Shown here in pieces: positions 25,440 to 34,864 of a stretch of 64,000 bases of DNA (position 1 is its first letter; each line of letters starts with the position of its first letter). A program made the translations under genes and the position numbers. Under the pieces are notes generated by a model, which saw only the letters and a program-made list of their open reading frames with translations, ran no database searches and was not told where the DNA came from. This stretch comes from Anaerococcus senegalensis JC48 (GTDB lineage Bacteria; Bacillota; Clostridia; Tissierellales; Peptoniphilaceae), in the NCBI RefSeq assembly GCF_000321005.1, contig NZ_HE578907.1, forward strand, positions 1,170,059 through 1,234,058. The letters are read 5' to 3'.

Positions 25440-26918
25440 ATGAAAAAATTATCTATTGAAAAATTAGCTGATACTGTTACTAATAATAGAAAATTTAAAA
25501 AATATACTCAAAGAAATCTTTCTGATTTAACTGGCATCAATAGAACTATGATTAGTCGCATCGAATCTTGTGATTATGTGCCATCTATTGACCAACTTCA
25601 AGCTTTGGCTGAGGTTTTAGATTTTGAAATTGTAGATTTGTTTGAGGAGGAAGGTAAGAATAATTTTATGAAAAAATTTGATAAGAAATACAAAATTGCT
25701 GTTGCTGGAACTGGATATGTCGGTCTTTCTATTGCAACTTTACTATCTCAACACAATCATGTTACAGCTGTCGATATTATTAAGGAGAAGGTTGATTTAA
25801 TTAATAATAGAAAATCCCCTATCCAAGATGAATATATTGAAAAATATCTTAGGGAAAAAGATCTTGATTTAACTGCAACTCTTGATGGAGAAAAAGCCTA
25901 CAAAGATGCTGATTTTGTCGTTATTGCAGCTCCTACAAATTATGATTCTAAGAAAAACTTTTTTGATTGTTCTGCTGTTGAATCTGTTATAGAATTAGTT
26001 TTAAAAGTTAATCCATCAGCTACTATGATTATAAAATCTACTATTCCTGTAGGATACACTAAGTCTGTTAGGGAAAAATATGATACTAAAAACATTATTT
26101 TTTCTCCAGAATTTTTAAGGGAGTCTAAGGCCTTGTATGATAATCTTTATCCTTCTAGGATTATTGTTTCTTGTGATGATGAGAGTCGTGAAAGGGCTGA
26201 AATTTTTGCTTCTCTATTACAAGAAGGTGCTATTAAGGAAGATATTGATACTTTGTTTATGGGCTTTACTGAGGCTGAGGCTGTAAAGTTATTTGCTAAT
26301 ACTTATCTTGCCCTTAGGGTTTCTTATTTTAATGAGCTTGATACTTATGCTGAAAGCAAGGGCTTAAATACTGAAGAGATTATTAATGGTGTTTGCCTTG
26401 ATCCAAGAATTGGTTCTCATTACAACAATCCTTCTTTTGGTTATGGTGGATATTGTCTTCCAAAAGATACCAAACAACTTCTTGCAAATTTTGATAAGGT
26501 TCCTCAAAATATGATTTCTGCTATTGTTGATGCTAATAGGACCAGGAAGGATTTTATTGCAGACCAAGTTTTAAATATTGCAGGATATTATTCTTACAAT
26601 GAAGACGTCCAATATAAGCCTGAAAAAGAAAAAGAATGTGTGATTGGAGTTTACAGGTTAACAATGAAATCAAATTCTGACAACTTCCGTCAATCATCTA
26701 TCCAAGGGGTTATGAAAAGAATAAAGGCAAAAGGTGCTACAGTTATAATTTACGAGCCAACCCTAAAAGACGGTCAAACTTTCTTTGGGTCAGAAGTTGT
26801 AAATAACTTAAATAAATTCAAAAAAATAAGCCAAGCAATCATTGCTAATAGGTATGATTCCTGCCTTGATGATGTAATTGATAAGGTTTATACTAGAGAT
26901 ATTTTTAAAAGAGATTAA
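25440..26918 (+). CDS. UDP-glucose 6-dehydrogenase with N-terminal XRE-type HTH domain
   Basis: Residues 1-68 form a helix-turn-helix ([21 protein letters not shown]) like stand-alone XRE repressors. From residue 77 the protein is a full nucleotide-sugar dehydrogenase: NAD loop AGTGYVGLS (89-97), the SPEFLRE segment near 222-228, and catalytic C339 in [11 protein letters not shown]. It oxidises UDP-glucose to UDP-glucuronate, a capsule precursor. An in-frame ATG at 25668 (residue 77) has GAGGAGG about 17 nt and AAGG 13 nt upstream, so a shorter enzyme lacking the HTH may also be made. 492 residues against about 390-415 for normal family members. It stands alone, converging on the capsule operon. 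Confidence 0.88.
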   Translation: MKKLSIEKLADTVTNNRKFKKYTQRNLSDLTGINRTMISRIESCDYVPSIDQLQALAEVLDFEIVDLFEEEGKNNFMKKFDKKYKIAVAGTGYVGLSIATLLSQHNHVTAVDIIKEKVDLINNRKSPIQDEYIEKYLREKDLDLTATLDGEKAYKDADFVVIAAPTNYDSKKNFFDCSAVESVIELVLKVNPSATMIIKSTIPVGYTKSVREKYDTKNIIFSPEFLRESKALYDNLYPSRIIVSCDDESRERAEIFASLLQEGAIKEDIDTLFMGFTEAEAVKLFANTYLALRVSYFNELDTYAESKGLNTEEIINGVCLDPRIGSHYNNPSFGYGGYCLPKDTKQLLANFDKVPQNMISAIVDANRTRKDFIADQVLNIAGYYSYNEDVQYKPEKEKECVIGVYRLTMKSNSDNFRQSSIQGVMKRIKAKGATVIIYEPTLKDGQTFFGSEVVNNLNKFKKISQAIIANRYDSCLDDVIDKVYTRDIFKRD

Positions 26919-26919
26919 A

Positions 26920-26957
26920 AAAAATCCCATCTCATATATTTTGAGATGGGATTTTTA
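26920..26957 (+). terminator. Terminator of the UDP-glucose dehydrogenase gene
   Basis: AAATCCCATCTCA (26922-26934) pairs with TGAGATGGGATTT (26942-26954), followed by TTT. The A-run before it makes it bidirectional. Its arm is the CCCATCTC/GAGATGGG arm of the repeat family. Confidence 0.9.
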
Positions 26958-27292
26958 TTTAACCAGTAATAAACTTTTCAGAATACTTCTTGCACTATTT
27001 TTAGCTTTCTTTAGAAATGACATAAATTGCATAGATATATAAAGTCCAAGAAATAAGGAATATTTCAATATAAAATAAATGAAAGAGATCTCTCCATGCA
27101 CTCCACTTCGTTACGATTAGTCGAGATGGGTAATACCTTTATTTAGTTTTTTACTGAAGAATTGATTTGATATATTATTGGTAGTTTAATCTAAAATATC
27201 AAATAATATTTAATAATAAGTCAAGAAATTTACTGAAATTACTAACTTTCTTTAGTAATAAAATAAAGACCAACACAAAACCCATCTCGAGC

Positions 27293-27377
27293 AGATAAAT
27301 ATGCCTTGATTTGGCATATTTATCCCTAAAACTAGTGTGAAAGCACGGAGGAATTTGCGAAGCAAATGGGTTTTAGT
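27293..27377 (+). mobile_element. Insertion module M2
   Basis: 85 nt between CATCTCGAGC and GTCGAGAGATCTCT. Stem 1 GATAAATATGCC/GGCATATTTATC with loop TTGATTT, hairpin GTGT-GAAA-GCAC with a GNRA tetraloop, hairpin ATTTGC-GAA-GCAAAT, and closing pair CTAAAAC/GTTTTAG. Confidence 0.78.
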
Positions 27378-27699
27378 GTCGAGAGATCTCTGATTTACTT
27401 TATCTTATCATTAAATAAATGTTTGAAAATAAATCAATATAATAAAGCTCAAGGAATAAGGTAGATTTCAATACAAAACTAATTAAAGAGATCTCTCATG
27501 CACTCCACTTCGTTACGCTTAGTCGAGATGGGTCATATCTTTATTTAGTTTTTTACTGAAGAATTTATTTAAATATGTAATTTAATAATTTAATCTAAAA
27601 ATATGAAATTTTATTTAATATTAATTTAAATAATTTTTTATTGGATTTCCAATTTCCTTTAGTAATAAGAAAAGTACAAACCTAAAACCCATCTCGTGC

Positions 27700-27784
27700 C
27701 GATAAATATGCCTTGATTTGGCATATTTATCCCTAAAACTAGTGTGAAAGCACGGAGGAATTTGCGAAGCATATGGGTTTTAGT
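27700..27784 (+). mobile_element. Insertion module M3
   Basis: Nearly identical to the copy at 27293-27377 (one change disrupts the third hairpin: GCATAT instead of GCAAAT). The left host arm is altered to CATCTCGTGCC, while the right arm GTCGAGAGATCTCT is intact. Confidence 0.78.
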
Positions 27785-27872
27785 GTCGAGAGATCTCTGA
27801 TTTTATTTGTCTTGTCATTAAATAAATCCTTAGCAAAAACCACCACCCAAAATCACCTCAAAAATTTCTCAT

Positions 27873-27906
27873 AAAAAAAGCTATCAGCAAATTTCTTGCC
27901 AATAGC
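27873..27906 (-). terminator. Terminator at the end of the capsule operon
   Basis: Minus strand: GCTATTGGCA pairs with TGCTGATAGC (ten pairs including G-T), followed by seven T. It lies 22 nt after the SH3 lipoprotein stop. Confidence 0.85.
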
Positions 27907-27927
27907 CTATAATTTTATGAAATTGAT

Positions 27928-28323
27928 TTATTTTTCCAAAAGGTCACTTTTTACATAACCTTCTTGCCCTTCATAGAAAATTCTTGACCACATTTCTCCA
28001 TTTTCGTCTTCTTCTTCTGATAATAATTTTACTTGAGAATTTCCTGGGATTGAGGCTATTATGTTATCTTCGTTTGTACTTGGGCCTCTTCTTAGATTGA
28101 TTGTGCTTTTTGTTCTCAAATATTTACTTTCTGTATTACTTTGTGTATTTTCTTCTACATTTGAATCCTCTTTTTCTTCAACTTCATTTGAAATATTATT
28201 TGAAGAGCTATCAAAAACTGTATCAATTTGTACATCTCTTTGTTCGTATTTCTCTTGCTTTTTTTCACATGAGCTTAAGGCAATAAGTAGAGCAAGAGAG
28301 CATAATATATATTTTACCTTCAT
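27928..28323 (-). CDS. SH3-domain lipoprotein at the end of the capsule operon
   Basis: 131 residues. The N-terminal signal sequence has lipobox ALSSC (cysteine near residue 19), so it is predicted to be lipid-anchored outside the membrane. An acidic, low-complexity linker follows, then a bacterial SH3 (SH3_3) domain from about residue 69 with STINLRRGPSTNEDNIIASI and EGYVKSDLL. SH3_3 domains bind cell-wall peptides or glycans. The ATG at 28323 overlaps the stop of the phosphatase gene (ATGA) and has GGAG 7 nt upstream, which is better than a TTG 12 nt further up. Position suggests a role in attaching or localising the glycan. Function is inference. Confidence 0.85.
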   Translation of the reverse strand: MKVKYILCSLALLIALSSCEKKQEKYEQRDVQIDTVFDSSSNNISNEVEEKEDSNVEENTQSNTESKYLRTKSTINLRRGPSTNEDNIIASIPGNSQVKLLSEEEDENGEMWSRIFYEGQEGYVKSDLLEK

Positions 28324-29111
28324 TTTTTTCTCCAAAAATTAAATAAACTTTTTTTCTTACTTTTCTTTTTCACCTGTTCTTCTTCTCTTACAATCTCATC
28401 ATATCCACTTGGTATAAATTCATCATTTATAATTTTTTGAGGATTAGTTTGGGTCAATTTTTCAAATTTTTCTCTACCAATTATCTCAATAATCTCATTT
28501 TTTTCATCTTCAATATTTGGACTTCTCCATTCAGATTGATGAGAATCCGTCCCAATAAAATGAACCATATTTTTTTCTAAAAGTTTTTTTGTAGTATGCT
28601 TGTGAGAATCTATAGATGAATAATTTATTTGGACAAGAGCTCCCATCTTTATAAATTCATACAAATATGAAATATCTTTTTCAACATATGGGTATCTTTC
28701 TGCATGAGCTATAATTGGAACATAACCTTCAAGAGAAAGATTATATATTAAATCTGTCAAAAAAAGTGGTTTATTAACAAATGAGAGCTCCAACAAAACA
28801 TATCTTGAATTATTTAAAGTCAATAATTCTTTCTTATGAATTTTATCCAAAGTGTTTGGTTCAACGTGAATTTCATGTCCCGGGTGAATTTTAAAATCTA
28901 GATTTCTTTTTTTAATCTCATCATTTAAAATAGAAGATTTTTCCAAAATATCTTCTTTTTTTACCATATATCTTGACGGATCATAATGGCTTGTTGCAAT
29001 AATTTCCTTAAAACCATTTGCCATAAAAAGCTCAACCATCTTCATTGATTCATCAATGGATCTAGATCCATCATCTACACCATAAATTATGTGGTTATGA
29101 ATGTCAATCAT
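28320..29111 (-). CDS. cpsB: CpsB/CapC-type tyrosine-protein phosphatase (PHP family)
   Basis: Manganese-dependent phosphatase that dephosphorylates the capsule tyrosine kinase. 263 residues. The metal motif DIHNHI is at residues 3-8, followed by DDGSRSIDESM, then HPGHEIHVE, the AHAERYP segment and GTDSHQSEWR with the last histidine ligands. The C-terminus is basic (KKKSKKKSLFNFWRKK). Adjacent genes encode the kinase and its membrane activator, which makes the assignment firm. Confidence 0.94.
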   Translation of the reverse strand: MIDIHNHIIYGVDDGSRSIDESMKMVELFMANGFKEIIATSHYDPSRYMVKKEDILEKSSILNDEIKKRNLDFKIHPGHEIHVEPNTLDKIHKKELLTLNNSRYVLLELSFVNKPLFLTDLIYNLSLEGYVPIIAHAERYPYVEKDISYLYEFIKMGALVQINYSSIDSHKHTTKKLLEKNMVHFIGTDSHQSEWRSPNIEDEKNEIIEIIGREKFEKLTQTNPQKIINDEFIPSGYDEIVREEEQVKKKSKKKSLFNFWRKK

Positions 29112-29767
29112 TAATAATAACCCTTGTAAGTAGAATCTTTTAAATCTGCAAAAGTAAGAACAGCCCCCAAAACTTTTCCCTTCACTTTATTTAGATTTTC
29201 AAGAGCATGGGAAACTTCTTCTTTTTTGGTATCATTAGACTTGATTGCAAAAATCACCCCATCACAATAAGTAGAAACAATTGATGCATCAGTAAATAAT
29301 CCCACTGGAGGAGTATCCAAAAATACATAATCAAATCTTTTTGAAAGTTCCTCAATTAATTCTTTAACATGATTAGATGCCAAAATTTCTGCAGGATTTG
29401 GAGGAACCGGACCTGAGAGCATAACAAAAAGATTTTCTTCGTATTGGTCTTTTATCAAAGCTCTATCAAGTTCGACTTTCCCAGTAATAACATTAGTAAG
29501 ACCCATGTTAGTTTCAATTCCTGCAACTTTTCCAACCTTTGGCATTCTTAAATCAAAATCCAAAAGAGCAACAGAATTTCCATTTTCTGCAAAAGATTTG
29601 GCAATAGAATACAAAACAGTAGTCTTGCCCTCGCTTGGCTTAGAAGAAGTTATAGCAATAACTCTTTTTTTATTATCAATATCAGAAAATTGAATATTAG
29701 TCCTAACAGAACGAATAGCCTCATCAAAAATTGATGTAGAATTATAATAACTGTGTTTTTTTGCCAT
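29111..29767 (-). CDS. cpsD: CpsD/CapB-type autophosphorylating tyrosine kinase
   Basis: BY-kinase that regulates polymer length and export. P-loop SSKPSEGKTT (residues 41-50), Walker A' ALLDFDLRMP and Walker B VFLDTPP. A short C-terminal tyrosine cluster (STYKGYY) would be the autophosphorylation site, with only three tyrosines, fewer than in many homologues. I start at the ATG ending at 29767 (MAKKHSYYN), which has AAAGGAG 6 nt upstream and lies 1 nt after the CpsC stop. A longer frame to 29860 overlaps cpsC. 218 residues. Confidence 0.94.
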   Translation of the reverse strand: MAKKHSYYNSTSIFDEAIRSVRTNIQFSDIDNKKRVIAITSSKPSEGKTTVLYSIAKSFAENGNSVALLDFDLRMPKVGKVAGIETNMGLTNVITGKVELDRALIKDQYEENLFVMLSGPVPPNPAEILASNHVKELIEELSKRFDYVFLDTPPVGLFTDASIVSTYCDGVIFAIKSNDTKKEEVSHALENLNKVKGKVLGAVLTFADLKDSTYKGYY

Positions 29768-29768
29768 C

Positions 29769-30461
29769 TTACTCTCCTTTACTCTTATCAGGAACCATTC
29801 CAAGAACAGGAATATCAAAAGCCTCTTGGATATCATCAGTTGTCTTGAAAGTTGTGTCACTTAGTTCTTTAAATAAAGAAATAGCAACACCAATAATAAA
29901 ACCTAAAATCAAACCAGCAGCAGTATTCTTTTTAATATTAGGTGAAGAAGCTTTCTCAGGCAAATTGGCCTTATCAAGAATTTGAACATTATCAACTTTC
30001 ATAATCTTAGTTATAGAATCCTTAAAAACCATAGAAGTGGCATTAGCAATATCCCTACTTCTTTCAGGAACAGTATCAACAACTTTAACAGATATAATTT
30101 GAGTATCCTTTACAGGTTCAATAGAAACCTTTTGAGAAAACTCTCCATAATCCATATCAAGTTTTAAATTATTAATAACCTTATCAGCAACACCCTTACT
30201 CTTAACAATTTCAGAATAAGTAGAAACCAAAGCCCTATTAGCATTGATTTGATTAATATCCACATCCCCATCTTTTTGATTTTGTTCATTTTTAGAATTG
30301 CTAACAATCATAGTAGTAGTAGCTTCATACTTTGGTGTAATAACAAAAACAGAAGCTGCATAAGAAAGAGCTGCAAAAATAACAGCCAAACAAAGAATTG
30401 AAAAAAGATGCTGTCTTAACTTCTTAGCCAATTCCAATAAATCAATTTCTCTTTCATCCAT
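29769..30461 (-). CDS. cpsC: CpsC/Wzz-type chain-length determinant and kinase activator
   Basis: Membrane protein of 230 residues with Wzz domain. The first membrane segment is about residues 18-38 (FSILCLAVIFAALSYAASVFV). An extracytoplasmic helical region follows, and the second segment is near 178-198 (NTAAGLILGFIIGVAISLF). The proline-rich stretch before the second segment is typical. The cytoplasmic tail (AFDIPVLGMVPDKSKGE) activates the CpsD kinase in related systems. It directs the length of the exported polysaccharide. AAGGAG precedes the ATG. A 110-bp gap separates it from the flippase gene, so an internal promoter is possible. Confidence 0.93.
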   Translation of the reverse strand: MDEREIDLLELAKKLRQHLFSILCLAVIFAALSYAASVFVITPKYEATTTMIVSNSKNEQNQKDGDVDINQINANRALVSTYSEIVKSKGVADKVINNLKLDMDYGEFSQKVSIEPVKDTQIISVKVVDTVPERSRDIANATSMVFKDSITKIMKVDNVQILDKANLPEKASSPNIKKNTAAGLILGFIIGVAISLFKELSDTTFKTTDDIQEAFDIPVLGMVPDKSKGE

Positions 30462-30571
30462 TTATTTTCTCCTTTATATAAAATTATTTTTAAATTATTC
30501 AGAAATAAAAATTCTCTAACTCTTAGTTTATAATAAAATTTTGTTAAATTCAATGGTTTGTGATTTTACAT

Positions 30572-32092
30572 TTACCTCTTTATTTTTCTTACTACTTCAA
30601 AAACCATATTTTTTTCTCCTTCATCCATAACAAAAAAGAACATGACGCTCACATAAACAAGTACATATAAAATGCCGTGTACCATAAATTTAAAATATAT
30701 ATTAGGAATATATATTTTTTTTATTATTATACCAGCTCCTACACTAATACATGAAAATACAATTATAGGTATAATCTTTTTCCAAAACAAGGCAATATCT
30801 AATTTAATTATTCTAGAATATACTAAATTCATCAAAATCCATGATGACGTAACTATAGAAATCGTGGTTGCAAATGCTGCCCCATACATACCAAATCGTT
30901 TCGCAAAAAGATAGGTTAAACCTACATTTATAATAGATGATGTAAATAGTATTACTGCTTTATACCAATTTTTGTTTTTTACTAGTAGTATAACATTCCC
31001 TGAACTTTGAATAAGATCTATAGAATAAGGAACCATTAGTAATAATGCAACTACATATGCACTTAAAAAATCCGGTCCTGCAATAATTATTATAAATTCT
31101 TTCCCAAATAGTATAACTCCTGTTAACATTAATAAAACTAAATACGCCTGATATCTTCCAATTTTAGAAAAGCTATTTGATAGTTCTACTGAACTATTTT
31201 CAGACTGATTTATCCTAGTTATCATTGGTACAATTACGCTTGTTATGACAACACCAGCACTAATAAATAATGAGTTAAACTGTGCTCCAATAGCATATTC
31301 TGCGACTATCCCTGTTCCATACATACTACCTAAAATTATTTGATCTGTTTTCCAAAATATCTGATCTGCTATTGATATAAGCAAGACGGAACTAGATAAA
31401 CTAAAAATTCCTTTTATTAAATTAATATCTTTATAATGATACTTAACCTTAACTTTCAATCTATTTTTTGAATAATACATACATATGAACAAAGAAATAA
31501 TATTTAAAAGTAATTGAATGATTACAATAGTTGATGCTCTAGGATACTCTTTTATAAGACATAAAACTGATATAGGCTGTAATATTGTAACTGCCAAATC
31601 CAATATTTTTCTAAATATAAACTTTTCGTGTGCCAAAATAGAAGCTGAATATATTGAGCTATTTAAATATACTAATATGTTTAAAATCATGATTTTAAAC
31701 ATAAACATAGACTCTTTAATTTCATTATCCGTTAGATTTGTTGAAAATGATGATTTAAAAGCATAAGATATTGGTATTGCTATTATTACTATAATTATAG
31801 AAATGAAAATAAAAATCCTCTTACTAATAGCAAGTGTATTTTCCATTTTTTTATAGTCTTCTTTTATTAAATATTCTGTATAATATTTCATCACTGATGC
31901 ATTTATTGAAGAATACATTGTGGAAAAGTAGGCAATTATTGATCCTATTAATTGATATAAACCATATTCATTTTTACCAATCGTACTTAGTAAGAGTGGT
32001 ATATATATTATTGATACAACTGCCGATACTATAGTATTTATTATACTAAGTATAACAGCTATTTTTTTTTCGTTATTATTTATTTTATTCAT
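30572..32092 (-). CDS. Oligosaccharide flippase (Wzx-like, MATE/MOP superfamily)
   Basis: 506 residues with 12-14 hydrophobic segments along the whole length. The N-terminus is SIINTIVSAVVSIIYIPLLL and the glycine-tyrosine segment GKNEYGLYQLIGSI follows, both characteristic of polysaccharide flippases. It moves lipid-linked repeat units across the membrane for polymerisation by the adjacent Wzy-like protein. Last of the assembly genes before the 110-bp gap and the cpsC-D-B block. Confidence 0.9.
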   Translation of the reverse strand: MNKINNNEKKIAVILSIINTIVSAVVSIIYIPLLLSTIGKNEYGLYQLIGSIIAYFSTMYSSINASVMKYYTEYLIKEDYKKMENTLAISKRIFIFISIIIVIIAIPISYAFKSSFSTNLTDNEIKESMFMFKIMILNILVYLNSSIYSASILAHEKFIFRKILDLAVTILQPISVLCLIKEYPRASTIVIIQLLLNIISLFICMYYSKNRLKVKVKYHYKDINLIKGIFSLSSSVLLISIADQIFWKTDQIILGSMYGTGIVAEYAIGAQFNSLFISAGVVITSVIVPMITRINQSENSSVELSNSFSKIGRYQAYLVLLMLTGVILFGKEFIIIIAGPDFLSAYVVALLLMVPYSIDLIQSSGNVILLVKNKNWYKAVILFTSSIINVGLTYLFAKRFGMYGAAFATTISIVTSSWILMNLVYSRIIKLDIALFWKKIIPIIVFSCISVGAGIIIKKIYIPNIYFKFMVHGILYVLVYVSVMFFFVMDEGEKNMVFEVVRKIKR

Positions 32093-32122
32093 AAATTCTC
32101 CGTATCAAAATATAATAAATAA

Positions 32123-33565
32123 CTAATCAACATTGATTTTTGAATTTTTAACAAATACATTTGTTAATATTTTTATCAATATTATCCCAAAAATAAATTC
32201 ATTCTTTAAAAAAACACTTATGAACGAATCAGCGTTAGCACGTGGGATCATTAGTAAACTGCATAAGACAACCATAATCATTACTCTTTTAATGAAATTT
32301 TTAGAATTAAAATCAGAACATTTCTTTAATATGATACCGTATACTAAACTAAATATAAATATACCAATATATCCAAAGTCATGATATGCTTCTGCTATAT
32401 AGCAAGTACCTAGTCCTCTTCCGTGTAAATATCCAAAAGGTAATACAATGTATGAAATAGCATGAGAAAATGAATTTCCTAATACCGCTCTTTCTACACT
32501 ATTTCCTCTTAAAGATTCTATACCAAATATAAGGCTACTTAATGAGTTATATTTTAATTTTTCAATTAAAGTTCCAAAAGAATACATTTTATTTGGAATT
32601 CTATAATCATACATCTTTTCAAATCCTATAACACTAGAGCTCACTCCTTGTTTAACAAAGATATCTAAAAAGGATGAGGATTTATTTTGATCAAAAATAG
32701 TATTTTGAAACCTAACACTTCCAAGATAATCTAAAGCAAAAAGTATTATAGGTATCAACAGTAATATGAAAAATAGTAATCGTTTATTAATCCAGTTATC
32801 TTCACTCCTTTCATTATTACTTCTAAATATTGAGTAAATAAATATAACAGATAAGTTCACTACTAATATAGCTCTATTTCCAGTAAATAATGTTAATACA
32901 CAGTATAAAACAAATAAAATCATCGGAGCTTTTACATCTTTTTTACTAGGTAGAGTTGATAAGTAAATAAAAAAGTAAATTCTACATCCATATATGAATA
33001 ATCCTAACATATATGGAATTTTAATGACTTCATCAATATAAAGTTCTGTATAGCCAAGCTCCTTAACTTTGATTATTTTTAATATTTCTAATAAAATATA
33101 TGGTATATATGATAAATAAAATAATAACAAGCTAATTTTCCCGACTAAATCTTCATTGATATTTTTCTCAAATTTAAAGTTTGTTTTAAATTTAATATTC
33201 AATGTAAAGTAACCTATCATTATTGCTATAAGTGATATAAATAATGAAAAATATATGTGATTAAGTATTTCACTATCAAATAAAACTACACCTTTTGTAT
33301 AGTTAAAATATTCATAGACGAAATAAGAACCTAATAAAAACATAAAATAACAAAGTAAGAACATTATTAAAGGAATATTTTTTTTATAATTTCTTAGGCA
33401 TAAAATCAACAATATATTAAAAACTAACATATTCATAAAAAATATACCATTAATATTTTTAAACATCGATAATAAGACAAATAAAATCAAAAAAATTGTA
33501 GATATAAGTATATATTTCAAACTATAATTTTTAATATTATCCTTTTGGCTGTTTATTGATTTCAT
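32123..33565 (-). CDS. Wzy-like polysaccharide polymerase
   Basis: 480 residues with about twelve membrane segments and a larger external loop around residues 260-350 (LDYLGSVRFQNTIFDQNKSSSF through LIFGIESLRG). O-antigen polymerase family by topology and by position between glycosyltransferase and flippase. Sequence in this family is poorly conserved, so the call rests on topology plus context. TAATG overlap with the glycosyltransferase stop. Codon usage is even more AT-rich than in the neighbours, as common in serotype-specific genes. Confidence 0.82.
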   Translation of the reverse strand: MKSINSQKDNIKNYSLKYILISTIFLILFVLLSMFKNINGIFFMNMLVFNILLILCLRNYKKNIPLIMFLLCYFMFLLGSYFVYEYFNYTKGVVLFDSEILNHIYFSLFISLIAIMIGYFTLNIKFKTNFKFEKNINEDLVGKISLLLFYLSYIPYILLEILKIIKVKELGYTELYIDEVIKIPYMLGLFIYGCRIYFFIYLSTLPSKKDVKAPMILFVLYCVLTLFTGNRAILVVNLSVIFIYSIFRSNNERSEDNWINKRLLFFILLLIPIILFALDYLGSVRFQNTIFDQNKSSSFLDIFVKQGVSSSVIGFEKMYDYRIPNKMYSFGTLIEKLKYNSLSSLIFGIESLRGNSVERAVLGNSFSHAISYIVLPFGYLHGRGLGTCYIAEAYHDFGYIGIFIFSLVYGIILKKCSDFNSKNFIKRVMIMVVLCSLLMIPRANADSFISVFLKNEFIFGIILIKILTNVFVKNSKINVD

Positions 33566-34794
33566 TATAACTCCTTAATATGATCGATAAATTTACTATA
33601 ATTTTCCGATAGTTTAAATTTTGATTCCCAGATTTTTCTTGAATTCATTTTATATACATTAAATTCTTCTTTATCCATTGATTTAAATTTTAATATAGAA
33701 TTTTTTAAGTCGCTAATTGAAAAATCTTTATCTATTAATATTCCATTATAACCATCAACAACTGCCTCAGAAGTTCCTCCAACATTTGTTGCAATTATTG
33801 GTATACCAACAGACTCTGCCTCCATAATAGAAACAGGTAATCCTTCTGATTCACTTATATTAATAAATATAGAATATGGTTCTATACTTATTTCTCCTAA
33901 ATATTCATCATTATCATAAAAACCTTTAAATTCAATGTTTATGTTAGAGCCACAATTTTTGATATATTTATTAATTTTTTCTAAATAATTAGAATCTCCA
34001 TCTCCATAATGTATCCAGCTTATATCTGTATCTTTAATATTTTCAAGAGTTTTCGCTAACAAATGTAATCTTTTTATTTTAGCAATTCTAGAACAAGTAA
34101 GAATTACAAACTTTTTATTATTTATATTCTTGTTTATATTAATATCTTTTGTTCCAAGCCTGTGAAGAAATAATTTATTTTTTAATTCCTTTTTTGTATT
34201 GTAAAGATAATTCATACCATCATTTGAAATACAATATACTTCATTTATATTATTATATAAATAATTTCTATATGGTAGATAACACTCTTTATTCCTAAAT
34301 TCAAAAATATCTTGAGCATGTGCTCTAGTAACCACTTTTGAATTTACATAAGTGTTCTTTAACTTACAACAAGCTAAACTAGAAAATCCAACCCTATATG
34401 TGTAAAATACTATTTTTTCTTTTTTATCTATTTTTAGTTCATCTAATTTTTTTGAAATTTTATTATTTACTAAAGATCCTTTTGCAACAAATAAGCTTAA
34501 TCTTTTTAAAGAATCTATTGATAATTTCTTTTTCTTAATTAAATATTTAAATTCTTTAAAGAATTCTTTATTAAACAACCCTTTTAACAAGTACTTTATT
34601 CTATCAAAATTTGACCTATAAAATATATCTAATTCTCCAACTTGAATGTAATCTGGTATTTGTAAATGAGAATTGCTATAAACATGTCCTCTAACTGTAA
34701 ATATTATTGTTTGATCTAAACTCTTGTAATATTTTATTTCTTCTTTTAAATATATCTCATCTTGCATAAAATCAGAAACTAAGACTAGTATCAT
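33565..34794 (-). CDS. Glycosyltransferase family 4 (GT-B fold)
   Basis: Transfers a sugar from a nucleotide donor to the growing lipid-linked unit. About 409 residues. C-terminal GT4 domain has FVILTCSRIAKIKRLHLL and the donor-binding E-x7-E motif in ESEGLPVSIMEAE, then GTSEAVVDGYNG. I choose the ATG ending at 34794 (MILVLVSD), which has AAGGGTG just upstream; the ATG 15 nt earlier has none. It is the only recognisable glycosyltransferase besides the phosphoglycosyl transferase, so the repeat unit would be small or completed by enzymes encoded elsewhere. Confidence 0.88.
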   Translation of the reverse strand: MILVLVSDFMQDEIYLKEEIKYYKSLDQTIIFTVRGHVYSNSHLQIPDYIQVGELDIFYRSNFDRIKYLLKGLFNKEFFKEFKYLIKKKKLSIDSLKRLSLFVAKGSLVNNKISKKLDELKIDKKEKIVFYTYRVGFSSLACCKLKNTYVNSKVVTRAHAQDIFEFRNKECYLPYRNYLYNNINEVYCISNDGMNYLYNTKKELKNKLFLHRLGTKDININKNINNKKFVILTCSRIAKIKRLHLLAKTLENIKDTDISWIHYGDGDSNYLEKINKYIKNCGSNINIEFKGFYDNDEYLGEISIEPYSIFINISESEGLPVSIMEAESVGIPIIATNVGGTSEAVVDGYNGILIDKDFSISDLKNSILKFKSMDKEEFNVYKMNSRKIWESKFKLSENYSKFIDHIKEL

Positions 34795-34864
34795 TTTTTC
34801 ACCCTTCATTGTATCTATACTCTAAATAATATTTCATAGTAAATAATATATCCAACTTTAATCA

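Larger units (their letters stand above)
27082..27798. repeat. Tandem intergenic repeat array III (convergent gap)
   Basis: Between converging genes. Right-type arms at 27084-27131 and 27488-27533 (AGAGATCTCTC...ACTTCGTTACG...TCGAGATGGG) are 404 bp apart. Left-type arms at 27281-27391 and 27688-27798 are 407 bp apart and both carry the insertion module. The linkers are also repeated (TTTAGTTTTTTACTGAAGAA after each right arm; TTTAGTAATAA before each left arm). It is therefore a tandem repeat of a unit of about 405 bp. The rest of 26958-27870 is AT-rich with no gene. Confidence 0.88.

Noticed and set aside
29768-29860. Longer N-terminus for the capsule tyrosine kinase
   Set aside because: The added 31 residues come from the end of cpsC in another frame; the ATG at 29767 has a proper ribosome site.
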